64,000 bases of DNA from Exophiala sp. HKRS030 (taxonomy: Eukaryota; Ascomycota; Eurotiomycetes; Chaetothyriales; Herpotrichiellaceae), in contig JAHWDD010000005.1 in NCBI GenBank assembly GCA_023897205.1, positions 248,001 to 312,000 on the forward strand. The letters run 5' to 3'. Positions 13,351 through 26,044 of the stretch are shown piece by piece (positions within the stretch are counted from its first letter, which is position 1; every line of letters starts with the position of its first letter). The notes beneath the pieces were generated by a model. The model was not told the DNA's origin and did no database searches. It saw only the letters and a program-made list of their open reading frames with translations. A program made the position numbers and the translations under genes.

Positions 13351-15414
13351 GCCTTCGGTGTTTTGCGTTTTGGCAGTACATAACTTGTCTAGGGTTCATA
13401 AAGAAATCTCCCAACAAAATTTCTTTGGGAAATCAATCATGTTGATATCCAAGACGTGGGAAGGATGTGAGGAGAAGCTAGCAAGCAATTCGACACCCGT
13501 GTTTCCGACCAGACACAAAACAAAGCAATCCATTGAGAGTGGTGCCTACTCCATAGAGTGGTAGTAGTAGTAGTACTATAGTGCACAAGCAGAAGAAGTG
13601 TTGTCAAATAAAGCAATGGGTTTATTGGAGACCAGTATTTGTTATGAGATATCATTGATACGTCTCACCATCTCACCTAATAATTCTGTCAACTCATCGC
13701 TGTAAAGTGTGACTGTCAGCAAGTATATATTACATCCCTGGGGATTACAGCGTAAGTAACCCGACTGGTCAGTAATTACTGTCAATACATGATATACTCT
13801 TTGTGGGCTTTTTACCAGTCGCCATGATTGAGTGACTTGTCTCGTCTGGAAAATTTCAGCCTTGCCCCGCGCGCATTCACCATCCTCATTCATTCATTTC
13901 TCCTAGGTATTCAGCTTACTTTGTTTTCGTACCACGCAATTATGGACAGAGTAAAAGAACAAGACTCCCGGGGAACTCGTAATTCTTATCAAGCAAAAAA
14001 ATTCAGTCAAGAATCCAAAATGTTTCAATAATAAGCTTGTATAGAATTGAATTTAAACAGGCAAACAGTTATAGAAAACGGACCAAATGCAGCAAATTCA
14101 ATGGCTGACTCGAAGCGGCCAATCTGTACAAAAAAACCCATCATCAATATGTGACCCCCTACTCTCCCTCGCGCTCTCTCATTCTCTCTCTTTTCCCACC
14201 CTCCCCGACCCCATTCCAATCCCCATTCCCAATCCGTCCTCGTCCGACACTGTCAAGACAGAGTATCTGGCCTCGGGCCTCGGACCTTTTCCCCTTTCCC
14301 CCCAGTTGCGTGATGTGACCATTACTCATGACCGAAAACGAAGAGAAGAAAAGATTTTCGGGATTTGTCGAGACGGGAAAGAAATAGTCGTCCATTCCAA
14401 ACCGCTCCCGGCGGTGGATAATCGTCTTTGTTGAGCTAGCCTGACAAGTCCAGAAGAATCGACCCTCAAGCCCACCCTCGTGGTGGTGCTCTCTACACAT
14501 GTTCCTTGAATCCATCCTCCTTCCCTCGCAATGCAACAATTTGTTCAACCAGATTCAAACATAGTCGAATGGGACAAGCAACAACAAAAACATTCAAGGA
14601 AATTCGTCAGCCGTGAAACGATCGTGAGGGAGGAAGTCGGTGGCGAGAAAAAAAAAGAGTATCAATGCAAGGGATAGTCAGGAGTAGTTTAAACCACTAC
14701 CTGATGTGCAATAATGGAAAAGAGTGCGCGTAGCTGTCCGCTTTCAAGGACAAGAGTATCAAAACTTCCTCCCCGTCTCTGATGGTCCTGCCTTCCAATC
14801 GCTATTTCTTCACGGTGAGGTGATCAACAATCTAGATTTCTTGGTGGTGGCTGGGTTGATGTAGAGGAGCGAGCGAGCGGCTCATGACAAGACAAAGATA
14901 CTGTCAATTGTCACATCGGCCAACGACCGGTCTCAGTCACACCCTCCCTTCTTCCCTCTGGTTATTTTTTTTTCCGGTGTCGGGCCCATCGAGGACTTTA
15001 TTCGCAGAATCGAGACAACATGCAATCTGAAATGACAGTGGAAAAGGTGTTGCTCTAAACAATCGAGTGGTCAACTGCTCGCAATTTCAATCTTTGGCCA
15101 ACAGTGGTGATGGCAACAAGATCGCAACACTTCTGGCGTATTCGGTGGTAGTACTTTGGTCGGTTGGTATGACAAGGCATAACCTGGCGTGAGCCCATAT
15201 CTCTCTGAAGGTTCGTAGTCGATGAACAAAGGAAAGCAATGAAGATTATCCTAGCAAGACCAATGAGGTCCAAATAAAGAAAAGGCCTCCGATCTTGCCG
15301 AGACCATGAACCCGTCCACAACCTGAACAACGCTTGCTAACATGGCAATCCTCAAATGCAAGACAAAAGAGACTGAGAAAGAGAAGAGGTAGCACGGTGG
15401 AATCAATTCCAGTG
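13351..15414. other. Intergenic region, convergent 3' flanks
   Basis: About 2 kb lie between the convergent transporter and hapB genes. There is an AATAAA at 13607-13612 downstream of the transporter and a short TAG/TAC repeat near 13560-13575. A pyrimidine-rich stretch lies at about 14157-14235. I see no gene. Confidence 0.5.
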
Positions 15415-16388
15415 CTAACCCAAATCCTCCTCGCCCTCATCCTCCTCTTCGTCCTCTGCACTTTCGCCGCTGATCTTTGACTTCTTGACTGGTGTTTCAT
15501 TGTCATCAGGTCCAGCTTTCCTCTTGGTACCGGAATTTGTGTTCTCGACCTTCTTGGTGGTTGCAGGGGTGCCGTTGGGACCCGCCTCACCCTTTTCCAG
15601 TGCAGCAACTTCGTCGGCTGTCAAGAATCGGCCTCCGGGCCCACGAGGTCGTCGCATGGCATGGTTGTGACGGGATTCGTGGAGATACGGCTTGCGACCC
15701 TTTGATGTGAGGCGGAGTTGTTCTTCAAGCTTTTGTCGAGCAACGCGCCGTTTGAGGATGCGGTGGAACTGTTTGGCGTTGACGTACAAAGGCGATTCTT
15801 CGACTCCTCCCGCCACAATCTCTTCTGCGGGGGCTTGAACCGGTTGTTGTGGAGGTTGCATAGCCGGAGGTACAGATTGCCTGGGCATGTTATGGTTCAT
15901 CACCGGTTGTGAAACTTGACCGTGGGGGCTGGTAATATGCTGGCTCATTCTTCTCTGTTGTCCCATCTGTGAGCCTTGAGGCATATTTACTCCGGATGAT
16001 AGTGGAGGCATTTGTCCTGTCATGATGTTAGCAAAATCGCGTTTGACGCGCCGAGACGTTCGAGAATCTACTGACCAGATGCTGCTGCTGTTGCCATCGC
16101 AGCTGCCTGCGTGGGAGATATACCATATCCCTGGGTCATCGCGGGACCCATTCCATATTGGTAACCCATCGATTGATGAGCGCCGCTTGCTGTTTGAGGT
16201 TGGTAATGGTTCTGGGTCTGCGATGGGAGGATGGGGGATGCTTGGTTGGGGTTGTGTTGTTGCAAGTGCGACTGACCACTGGAAGGAGACTGCAGAGTCC
16301 CGGGCCCTGCGCTCTGGGGCGAAGTTTGATACCCGCCCTGCAGGTGTGGATGTTGAGTATGCTGCTGATATTGCGGAGGATATTCCAT
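15415..16388 (-). CDS. hapB: CCAAT-binding factor subunit HapB (HAP2/NF-YA)
   Basis: Two exons, 16388-16076 and 16016-15415, encode 304 aa. The intron has a CTAAC branch site. The conserved NF-YA core lies at about residues 176-236: ESPLYVNAKQFHRILKRR is the subunit-association helix that contacts the HapC/HapE dimer, and RKPYLHESRHNHAMRRPRG is the DNA-contacting part. The N-terminal half is Gln/Pro/Met-rich, as in other fungal HapB proteins. The C-terminus carries basic KRKAG and KKSK groups that fit a bipartite nuclear signal, then an acidic tail. It acts in the nucleus in the CCAAT-binding complex controlling respiration, iron and redox genes. HapB autoregulation has been described in Aspergillus. 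Four CCAAT boxes cluster 780-980 bp upstream of this ATG. Confidence 0.95.
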
Positions 16389-19300
16389 GATGAATGTGAA
16401 GTCTGAGGAAGCTCAAGCTGTTCTCTCTGTTCTAGTCGCACGGCTGCGGAAAAAGAAGGTTGCGGCCCGTGGAGGGGACTTGCTGGCCGCCTCAATGTCG
16501 CGCGTGCGGGAAGACGCAGGACTCCGAAGACTAAGCGTGACGGTTGAGAGGAACAAGGCGTGAGGTGATGGCTGAAACGCGCTCTTTCGGGGGGGTATCG
16601 TGCTTTGAAAAGCAGCACAATGGTACCTAGGCACTCTGATAGGAGGGTCTAGGAGCGGTAGAATGGAGCCTGTGCCTTGCGTTAGCAGCTAGCGCAGTAT
16701 TTACCGGTCACTGGACCTGCTCTCAAGCACCAATACTCACGATGACGGCTCGACGAGCAAGATTATGCAACGAGCGTTTGAGCAAGACGAAAGACTGACC
16801 ACCTCTCCACTATATTGACGGAATCGAGTCAACAAATGAGGCGAAACTAGGTCGCTGATGATCTAGCAAGTGTCGTCAGCGGGCAGGATTCGCCTCGTTT
16901 TGGGCTACTTTGCAGCAACCTGAGCTGGGGTTGGCGTAGTGCTGCGCTTGATGATGTGTTGTCACTTCTTTTCCGCGTGGGCAGTGCGAAAGGGCAAAGT
17001 GTGGCGCGGGTTGACGATGCCTGATCCCAAGCTTTCCGGTTCGGCTGTGTGCCAGCTCTTGCGACGAAACTAAACCCACGGTCTCGGTGGACGAGAGTCG
17101 CGATGCTTCTGTTGACGTTTCTAGCAACCACTCGCTTTCCAGAAGCTTGAGACGCGCGCGCGCAGGTGGGATTGGATTGACTGAGTTGCGGCGGCGGCGA
17201 AGGTGAATGATTCGAGGGCGGAAAGGGCAGGTAAGCTGCGATTCGACTCCCGGGCTACGTAACAGCACAGAATGAATCAGTATTGGCCGTGAGTAGGGCA
17301 GCAATGACAACAGGAGCAGTTATTGGGGGAGTAGGTTGAGTGGGAATATTTAGATGGTGATAATTGGAGGCGACCGATGATGTGTTGGCAAGTCATGCAA
17401 CTCACCTCTAGTCCGTGTCCCACAATGAAGCTGGACTGGGATCTATTCTTGTACGCGATTCTTGTTGGGATTGTTCTTTTGGCGACGTCAGATGTCTTTC
17501 GCGAGGGTTTGTTGCACGGTATGCAGCAACCACAATGGCCGGAGCTGATGTCGTTTCGGCTCTACAAATCGCGCGCCAAATCGCGGCAACGAGATGGACA
17601 ATTTCTAAGTTTTGCGCGTTCCGATATGGCGTCGGCGAGATAGTCGCAAGCCGGTCGCAAAGAGAATTACCAGTATCCGTACGCGACTATGAAATGGTAG
17701 AAGAGAGTAGGGTGGTTGGAAGCGCTGGGTAGTTGAACACCGGGACCGGTTGGAGTTGGGAGTCGGTCGACCGGTGATGTGGGTGGAAGGGTGATTGTGT
17801 GTTAGCGGTGAGCAGCGGGAGATTTGCCGCAGATGGTGGGCTGCAGCGCTGGCAGTCGGACAGGGCTGGGATCAGATCAGAGCGAGCAGCAAAGCGGCGT
17901 TTGCCTGCTTTGGGCTGATCCGAGCTGATGAGATCACACCTAACAGCTCCTGTTGCAGGATTTTCCTGGCTTGATCTTCCAGTGTCGACGATGAAGGCGA
18001 GGCTCTACTGTCCAGGCGTCGTTGAACGGTCGCCGTCACTGATAGGTCGTGCTTGTTTACCAGGAACGTGGATCTGGTTGAAGAAGCAGTCGAATCAAGT
18101 CGAGCGCGAAGATCGAGCGAGGTGATTCGGCGACCAGCTTTGGTTGAAGGCTTGTTGGGGGCTGGTCACTGGTCGACAAGGCGGGAAGAGTGTCGCAATA
18201 CGAAGCCCCCCACGTGAACCACAAGGGCACTGAGGTGAGGAACGTCTGAGTGGATGGAGGGCAAGAGGTAAGGTGAGGTGATTGGATAGGCAAGGAAAAG
18301 AAGTTGAAACGGTGGGCGATTGGGCGACGACAGAAAGGTGAAAGAAAAGAGGAAGAATGAGTGGACAGTGGGCGGACGGACAAATAGAAGAAGAGTTTTC
18401 GGCCTGGCGAGAATGATCTGACCGTTTGACCGTGCCCTTTCGTAATTTACTTGGGTTGTTGGCCTTGATGGAGACGCTCGGCAGTGAGAATGACGGGCAG
18501 CAGACGCCAGGCAGAAAGAAGAAAAGAGTCGACAAGGGTCGTTCGCCTGGTGCCCTCACAAAAAGTGAAAAGTGCTTTTTCCCTACTCCGTATTCGTACT
18601 TCGCTTCTGTTTGCTCGACCGGCAGCTGCGACTACGAGTGCGCGCTACGACTTACTACTACTACGACTACGACCAACCACCTCCAGTCCTCGTGACTCAG
18701 GTTGGCTAAACCACTTTGGGCTCTGACTAATCGCACTACTTTCCGCGATGGAGTACCGCCCATACTTTACGGTGCACAACTCGTACTGCGCACCTTACAC
18801 GTACGTCCATCATCACTTCTGTCGTGCTTTGAAAGCATCGGTGATGTTATTGATCGTTAGCTGTTTGCAGTACCTAGGTAGGTCGGCGATCGTATGCATC
18901 AACGCGTGAATGTGTCATGAAAATTGCGCCGGCGGAGACGAGGATTCGCAATGTCAGTGCGTTTCAATATCTGTATGAACCAGCTCGTATCCGTACTCCG
19001 TTCTGTAAACAAAATGGAACTTCGATCCACGTCACGTGTTTGTTGTTATTTTTCCATCCGTCCAGCTCCTTCTCAACTGCGCCCACATGCCGGACCTCAC
19101 CGTGAACTTGTATCCCATATTGGACTCCTCCTACTCGTACGAATGTCCGCATCCCTTCCCCGTATCCGTACGGACCAACACAATCAATCCTTTCCGCGCC
19201 CCTCCGATCAGAATTGCTGTAGGATCATCAAGAGAATGTTCTTCACCTCCGCACTGTGTAACGTCCTCGTTCCCTCGGCCCTTTTTCACTCACCATCTCG

Positions 19301-20165
19301 GTAGTGCGAGTCGGTGGGCATGCAGGGTAGCAATGCAGAAGCTCATTCATCTCTAGCCGAAGCTTTGCCCTGCGACTGGACTTGATACTCCGTATAGCCA
19401 CCTCCGCTCCAACCTCCACGCTCAAACAGGTCACCGGCTCCGAAGCCGGATTGGTGAGTTCTCACCCATGCTCGTCAGTCCTCAACCTCGTCGAGAGGTG
19501 GAATGACGGCTAGTCACACGAGCAAAAGCGTCCATGGGTTCTCGCTTCTGCAACCCCTCGCACGAATAGTACTCCGTTCTGCCTCATCACATCTGTAACC
19601 TGACAAACGTCGTCGCGACAATCTTTTAACGCCATGTCGCGGACACCAATCAAATCTCCCATCACCAAGGAAAGCCATCCTACCCGCTGCCTTTCTTCCG
19701 TCACCTTCCAATGAGAGCGGTGAACGACCCATTGACCCTTTCTATTCGTCGCTTTCCCGAAAATCATGAGACACTTTGCTACCTCTGCCTCCCTGCCTTA
19801 CCGCTGACTGAGGCTGCGCAGCAAGAAAGAGTTTCCTAACACGTAAGTCATCACCATGTTGACGCGTTTCATCCATCAATCTCACGTACAAGGCGGGAAA
19901 TGAGGGTAAAGTTGGGTCCAAGTAATCTCCATTCGGCCTCGAGAACGTGCTTCAAGCCTGACCGTTGTGTCTACAGCGTACTGTACGGGGTATTCTATAT
20001 TCTAGTAGACCTTTCTTCGTGACTAGGGATACTTGCTGCTTGTCCCATCCAAACCAGCGCTCCAACTCTGAGGCCGCGGTCCTCGGTGTCAAGGAACAGA
20101 CCCCGTCTGCACGTTCAATCGCTGACGGCCCGTTAAACGAGTATTGGCTTCTTTTGTGCATGCCC
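16389..20165. other. Long intergenic region upstream of hapB
   Basis: 3.8 kb without a supportable gene. The part next to hapB probably includes a long leader. ATTGG (CCAAT on the hapB strand) occurs at 17171, 17282, 17322 and 17363. ACTCCGTA octamers are at 18585-18592 and 19387-19394. Open frames here show no domain and no consistent splice structure. Confidence 0.45.
17171..17367 (-). promoter_or_regulatory. Cluster of four CCAAT boxes upstream of hapB
   Basis: ATTGG on the plus strand, hence CCAAT towards hapB, occurs four times within 197 bp (17171-17175, 17282-17286, 17322-17326, 17363-17367). About 0.2 copies per strand are expected by chance in this length. It fits negative autoregulation by the CCAAT complex, but the distance from the ATG (about 0.8-1.0 kb) needs a long leader or an upstream promoter. 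Confidence 0.4.
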
Positions 20166-23023
20166 TCAATCACTCAAAACCATCCTAAGCATGGCCAGGA
20201 AAGGTTCTCTCATCTTCAGCACCTCTGAGACCTCCGGCTTGACGGGCTCACCCGCAGTGCGCCTCAAACGGTCTTGTGCTTTTTTCCTTCTGCGTCGCTC
20301 GGCTTGAATCGGATCCAGATCGTCATCGAGCTCTTCGTCATCTGTATCCCCCTCGTCTTCTTCGTCTGAAATTTTCAAATCCATGAGATCGGCCTAGACG
20401 GCTGTCAGCTAGTAGCTCATCACTGTATGAGCGTACCCCTTACCTCGTGCAAACCAAAGTCACTACTTCTGAATGCCGACACCCCCGGCGCGCCGTCGGA
20501 GGATCCCGTGCCCTCAGCGGCCATCTTCTGCCTTGTCTTATCGCTATGCCACTTTTTGCGGTCCTCCTGCCACTTGATCAATGCATCGATTTCCGCAATG
20601 CAGACCTCTTTGTCAATCACGCTCATATCCAGAGCGCCCTGGAATATGGCGTTCATGTCTAATTTGCCACCTTGAGGCCCTTTTCTTAGGAACTCCAGAA
20701 TTCCTTCGATCCATCCCATTAACGCTGTAAAGAGGCCGTTGTCATGGATATGAACTTCGTGTATAAACTTGTACAAGTTGTGCTCATGCCGAGCACACAG
20801 ATCAATGAACATCTGCACCGTCTGATTGGGGTCAGCCGAGACATCTTGTCGCTGGGCCACTTCTACGGTCTTGATCACATCGTCAGCGAATTGGGCAAAG
20901 TCCGTGATGCTGCTGTAAACATTTGCAGATTTGTAAACACGGATCAACGGTTCGTAGAAGATGGTAAAGAGGTCTCGGAATAATTGCAGCGTAGTGGGTT
21001 CTTCGATCATGGCCGCCATCATTGCTTTGTCTCGCTGACGAGTCATCAGCTTCAGCAGCTGTTTCAGTTGAGAAAACATCTCAGCCCCTTGCTTGAGCTC
21101 CTCGTCGTCGTTTTCGACCGCGCTGTTCCAGGCGACCCAGGCGTTATACACCCGCTGTATTTGTGGAGGCGTTAATTCGGGGTTAAACTCTTCTGATCGC
21201 AGGATAGACACAACAAGATCGATATTTTCGCTTTGAGCCTCGTCTCGTACAGCATTCTTCGTTTCTTCTGAGGATTCCACGAATGCTTTCAACTTGTTGG
21301 TTAACACAGGATCTGCAATCTTCCCTACCAGGTCATCAATCGATCTTTGAAATTGTCGGATGCCATCTGCGAGTGCCTGCGCGAATATCCGTTGCAGGAG
21401 TGACTTGGTCCCAAAAGGTTGTGCAAGAAACAAGTCTAGGACACCAGACATGACAGCAGCAGGATTCGCAATGCGTATCACATTTTTGAGCACCGTGTAC
21501 GGTACCAATGAATGTATTCGGCGGGCTTGAGCGAAGAGCTCAGGCGAGTTGTCCTCGGCTAGGAACAGGTGGTAGATGGTGGCAGCGACCTCAATCCTCA
21601 ACCATTCTGCGAACTTTTTATACTCGGGACTCAGGTCCTCGAGTTTTTCCTTGTTCCGGATCTCGGCGAATAGCTTTGTCAACCCATTTCTTTCCACGAT
21701 GTCCCTCCGAAACTTTTCCATGTAGCTATCAAGCTCAGCAGCTCGTTTCCTGGCGATCTCGTAGAACTGTTTCTGTTCTTCCAATCGTCGTGCGTCCATG
21801 TCCTTCCGTCTTGAAACATCTTCAAGCTCCTCTTCATTGAGGGCGATAGGTTGAGAGCTAAAGAAGTCGGCGACAGACTTGGACTCAGCGAACTGGGGAT
21901 TCTGCAGCATCGTTCTTAAGAAGGCTCGGAGTGAAACACGCTGGTCTTCGCGATGCAACCGAATGGGTTGTGGACTTGGCTCCCTGGACAGACTAGGTCG
22001 CGGGGATGTTTTCCGTTTGGGCGTGCCTGTGCCAGAACCCGCAGTAAGGCTCAAGGAAGACTTGAGACGTCTGTGGGTAGGGGTATACATGCGGCCCGAG
22101 TCCTCCATGAGAGACGCCTGTGTGGATACTGACGAAACAGACGAGGCATCGTCGTCTGCCCCAGGCATCAACGAAGACATGGTAGAGCTTTTGTTCTTCC
22201 TGGGCAACGGGGGTAGCATCTTTCCCGGCATTTCCCTACGCAAATTCTTGTGGAGTTTGACAAAATCCCCGTACCGCCTACCAACATATCTCTCCGGTTC
22301 GTCGGCCTTCTTGACGCGGATCAGGAATTCTGCATGTTGGTGATAGCGAACTGTCCTCTTTACAGATGTGATTCTGACCGCGGCAACATTGACGTCCCAG
22401 CCATTGATGTAATTTCCCTCGGGCTGATTCACGACCAGACCTTGCTCATTTGCGCCTCGGTCCACCACCTCCATCTCTGCAAACCGTATTCTTTCTTCGT
22501 AGCCAGAAGCAGTGGGTATGCCAGATACCATCATCAGCTCAACCAGCTTCTCTGATTTCTTTGCCAGCTTCCTCCTCTTTGTTTCTTCTAATCTGTCTTC
22601 CGAGGAGGAGATGTACTTGCTCGCAAAGGACTCGAGGAATACTTGCAGCTTGTCTTGCCAGAACTCCTTTTCTCGTGCCTGGTTCAGAAAAGGAAACTTT
22701 CGCACATGGTTGACAAAAATGTAACGGAGCAGAGGCAACTCTGACTCCATGGGAGAGACCTCGCCATATTCTGAGCGGAAGGGAGCACCGAAACGTTGAA
22801 GGGCTGTGGGACTGTTGAGTTCCTGAATTTCAGCATGTACTTGTCTCGAAATGAGTTCTCGCTTCAGATAGTGTTCTTGTTTGCCTGTCAAGATTTGTCC
22901 TGAAGGAGGTTGAGAGTCTTGCGTCGACTGCGCCCGCTCGACGGTGATCTGGGGCACTTTGGCGTTTCCATTGACCTCAGGCGCAGTCTCGAATCTTTCA
23001 AGAGTCGGGCCTTGCGTTGCCAT
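20166..23023 (-). CDS. PX-domain protein with PX-associated region (Ypr097w type)
   Basis: Two exons, 23023-20444 and 20393-20166, encode 935 aa. An N-terminal PX-associated region (LTGKQEHYLKREL, about residues 45-180) is followed by a PX phosphoinositide-binding domain (about 205-390). The PX domain contains YGDFVKLHKNLRREMPGKMLPPLP and is interrupted by a Ser/Pro-rich insert of about 80 residues before its last helix (VSLRAFLRTMLQ). A long helical region (about 400-830) matches the DUF3818-type part of this family. The last exon is acidic then basic (EEDEGDTDDEE, RRRRKKAQDRLRR). The yeast relative Ypr097w is linked to lipid and sterol distribution. This protein should be peripheral on membranes. 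Confidence 0.9.
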
Positions 23024-23756
23024 ATTGGAGGATAGTGTTGCAGAAGCCTCCTCAAGGGATGGGACGGAGAAGTAGACTCAGTATAAAAGAAAGAATGTGG
23101 TGACGCTGGTGCAGGTACAGTAACGGGCAGGACAAGGCAGATCCCCCATTCCTAGATTCTTGGTCAAACTGAGATTCCCTAGACTCCGTCGGGCTCAGCA
23201 AGGATCTGAGTCTTGAAGACCAAACAAATGACTGTTCATGATCTAGTTCAGTGCCACACAACAGTCAAGCGTGGCTGAAAACGCATCCATGGAGTCGATA
23301 AACTTGAATATTGGAGGTGACGATTGACGCAAATGACTGCGTCATGGGGCTGGAGGCTGGTGAGCGCAGCAGCAGCATTGACGCCTAGCGAGCCTAGTGA
23401 GTCTTGTCGCCTAAGAAGCCTAAATGAAAAGCCGCTAATAGTGATCACTAGGTGCTTCAGGGGCCCATATATCTCCCCAACACGGGTATTACCTGCGATC
23501 CAGGGCGCAGGAGGGGCTTCAGGCAAACCAGAGTGTCCCCTTATTCGTCTCACAGGGGCTTGCAACAGCGGAGAGCGGGAGGGATCCAAGAGTTGGCCAG
23601 GCGTTTTGTTCGGCACGCTTCCCGCAGCTGACGACGACAATTTGCTTGGACCAAAGCCCTCGGGACTAAAGGTATTTTTGTCACCAAACGACCAATGTGG
23701 AAATATTAGACTTGAGCATACGCAAGACAGCAAGCATCATTCTATACAAAGTTCGC
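23024..23756. other. Intergenic region
   Basis: This is the promoter of the PX-domain gene and the 3' flank of the reductase gene. No gene or repeat is visible. Confidence 0.5.
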
Positions 23757-24839
23757 TCACAGAACATACACCAACTTTTGCCCGCTGACTTTGTCGTGCC
23801 TCATGAGATCGAGACCCTCGAAAACATTCTCAAGTCCTTTTCCCACCTTGGGCGGATGAACCTTCACCCGACCTTGTTGCAACATAGGTTCGACCTCTGC
23901 AAGCCATGTCTTCATAAACTCAAAATCTTCTGTGGTGTCTGGTATATCCCAAACCCATTTCTTGATCGGTTCACCTGCTGCGGTATATCCTAGAGAGACG
24001 GTGGTCTTAACGTCGTTCCGGGGAGACTTGACCACCAGGAGAGTGCCGTATATGCCGCCGGCTGGACCGATTGCGTCCGTACAGATCTGAGCTGTGTTGG
24101 TCAACGAGATCGTATCCCACACATACTTGAGGTTGTTGTTGGTGTACTCTCTGATTTTCTTCGCACATTCCGGGTCGTTATAGTCGAACGCTTCTGCTGC
24201 TCCTAAGGATTTGACGAGGCCAAAATTTCGCGGAGAGCAAGTGGTGATTGGTGTGTACCCAGCCCTTGTGTCTCAGTTAACTCTCTTGGTCCGGGAATAT
24301 GTGAATCGAGCGAAGACTTACATTTTGACAAATTGAATACCTAGACTTCCCGTGGCAGAACTGCCTCCATATATCAGGATATACTCACCTTTGCTGTTGG
24401 GCTTGCTGGGAAGGTCCAAGCCCATCTGCTGGAAAAGCCCTTGGCCACAAGTGACGATCCCTACGCCCAAGGTGGATGCTTCTTCGAAGGACATGCTGTC
24501 TGGGATACGCATTTGGATGTCTGCCTTGACCGCGATGCGTTCCGCAAAGGCACCATCTTCAGACTCTCTGTCATTTCCTCCATGAACAAAGCCACAAATG
24601 CGATCACCGACTTTCCAGGCCTTTGAGTAGCCGGTACCTGTCTCTGCGACCACTCCAGCGTAATCACATCCGCTTAGGCAATTTTTCGTATTGGTGTAGT
24701 CGATATGCTTCCAGTCTGTCGGATTCAGCGCGACAGCCTTGACATCGACAAGAAGATAACCGGGTCGAGGCTTAGGATATGGTCGATCAGTGACCAGCGA
24801 TGCCTTGCCGGGCTCGCCCTGCATCACAATGGCCTTCAT
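23757..24839 (-). CDS. Zinc-less MDR / trans-enoyl reductase-like oxidoreductase
   Basis: Two exons, 24839-24322 and 24264-23757, encode 341 aa. The fold is medium-chain dehydrogenase/reductase: a GroES-like N-terminal part ([28 protein letters not shown]) and a Rossmann part with [19 protein letters not shown]. The structural and catalytic zinc ligands of alcohol dehydrogenases are absent. This matches the fungal group of stand-alone enoyl reductases (LovC/ToxD-like), which use NADPH to reduce enoyl or quinone substrates. Some of these serve polyketide synthases in trans, but no such synthase lies in this window, so a general detoxifying reductase is equally likely. ATG 24839 is preferred because it begins the first beta strand (MKAIVM); an in-frame upstream ATG at 24932 would add 31 residues that do not fit the family. 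Confidence 0.85.
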
Positions 24840-26044
24840 GATGGCAGTATCGCAGTGCTTGCAATGTTCGGGTGCTGCCAGTGTCGAGGTTCCTAGTGAT
24901 ATAGGATTGACGCAACAAGGCACAAGGATCAATATTCAAGTCAGGATGAAAAGCCGACTTTGGAAAGTGAATGGTGGAGACCGAGGTTGATGAATACTTA
25001 TTGTGTCATTCTACGGAGCCGGTCCAGCATGGCCACGGAAACCTCGTACTTCATATATGTACGAGTATCAAGAAACTCAGCACACCGGACTCATACTCCA
25101 CTCATACTTTGATATTCAGGCCAATGGCTGGTGAGTCTCTCCTCAACCTTCCGTGCATCGAAGTCCATCCGAGTCGGAGTGAACATGGAACGGGAACCCC
25201 GCCTTACTAATATAAGTACGGAGTATTACGGAGAACTCGTATTCAAACATCAGTCTACCCACCTGGCAGAGAACCTGTTCCTCTCGTTCGTGCACCCTTT
25301 GCTGATCTGTCCACAGGCCCGCCCGAAGTAGTCCAGCCAGTCCCTCAAACTTGATACTGATCCACTCTCCTCACACAATGACCAAGAGAGTTCGTCCGAC
25401 CGAGAGGTTGTAGCCGAATACCGCCGTGTTCTACAGGTATGGGAGCATTTGTCACTTGTGAGTGTCTGGATTTACATAACATCATGACAGGGTCTTTGTG
25501 CATGAAAGCTTAGTCACATATATGCCCCCCGACGAGTGCAGGGCCTTGGGGCTGAATACTTCCTGAGAGTCTTGGAGCGTGTGAAAAGAGAGGACGAGAA
25601 GTCAATAGCCATCGTGCGGTGGAAGCATTCCGGCGTCAAATTAATAAGCAGCGGTGAGGGCTTGTCTATACCCCCGGACCTAGCAACGCACACCTTGCGA
25701 CGAGAAGAGAGGACTGAAGCCGTAATGCTGCGAAGTACGGATACGAGTGGTTGTTATATCCCAAATATGTGTTGTTGCTTGTACTCCATGATGTGTTAGA
25801 CCCAGAACATCTCACTTCGGCTAACCTTCCCTTTTCGTCCGTCTCTCTCCGCATCAAAATTATTTTCTTGTCCTCGTACACCGTTCGGATCATCGTGAAC
25901 AACTCTACCACGAGCGCAGGTTACCTTGAGAAGAACGATTTTGTTTTCCTCGGAAAATTTCTCTACGATCAACAAGTCCTCCCCGTCCCCACCCGTCTTA
26001 AAAAAGAACACCTTCAAAGCCATTTCGCCTCTTGGGGAGCCATC
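24840..26044. other. Divergent intergenic region
   Basis: 1.2 kb between the reductase and imp3. It contains a TACGGAGT octamer at 25217-25224 followed at once by TTACGGAG. No gene is visible. Confidence 0.5.

Noticed and set aside
24839..24932. Upstream in-frame ATG of the reductase as the true start
   Set aside because: It would add a Cys-rich 31-residue stretch that does not fit the MDR N-terminus; the ATG at 24839 starts the first strand.
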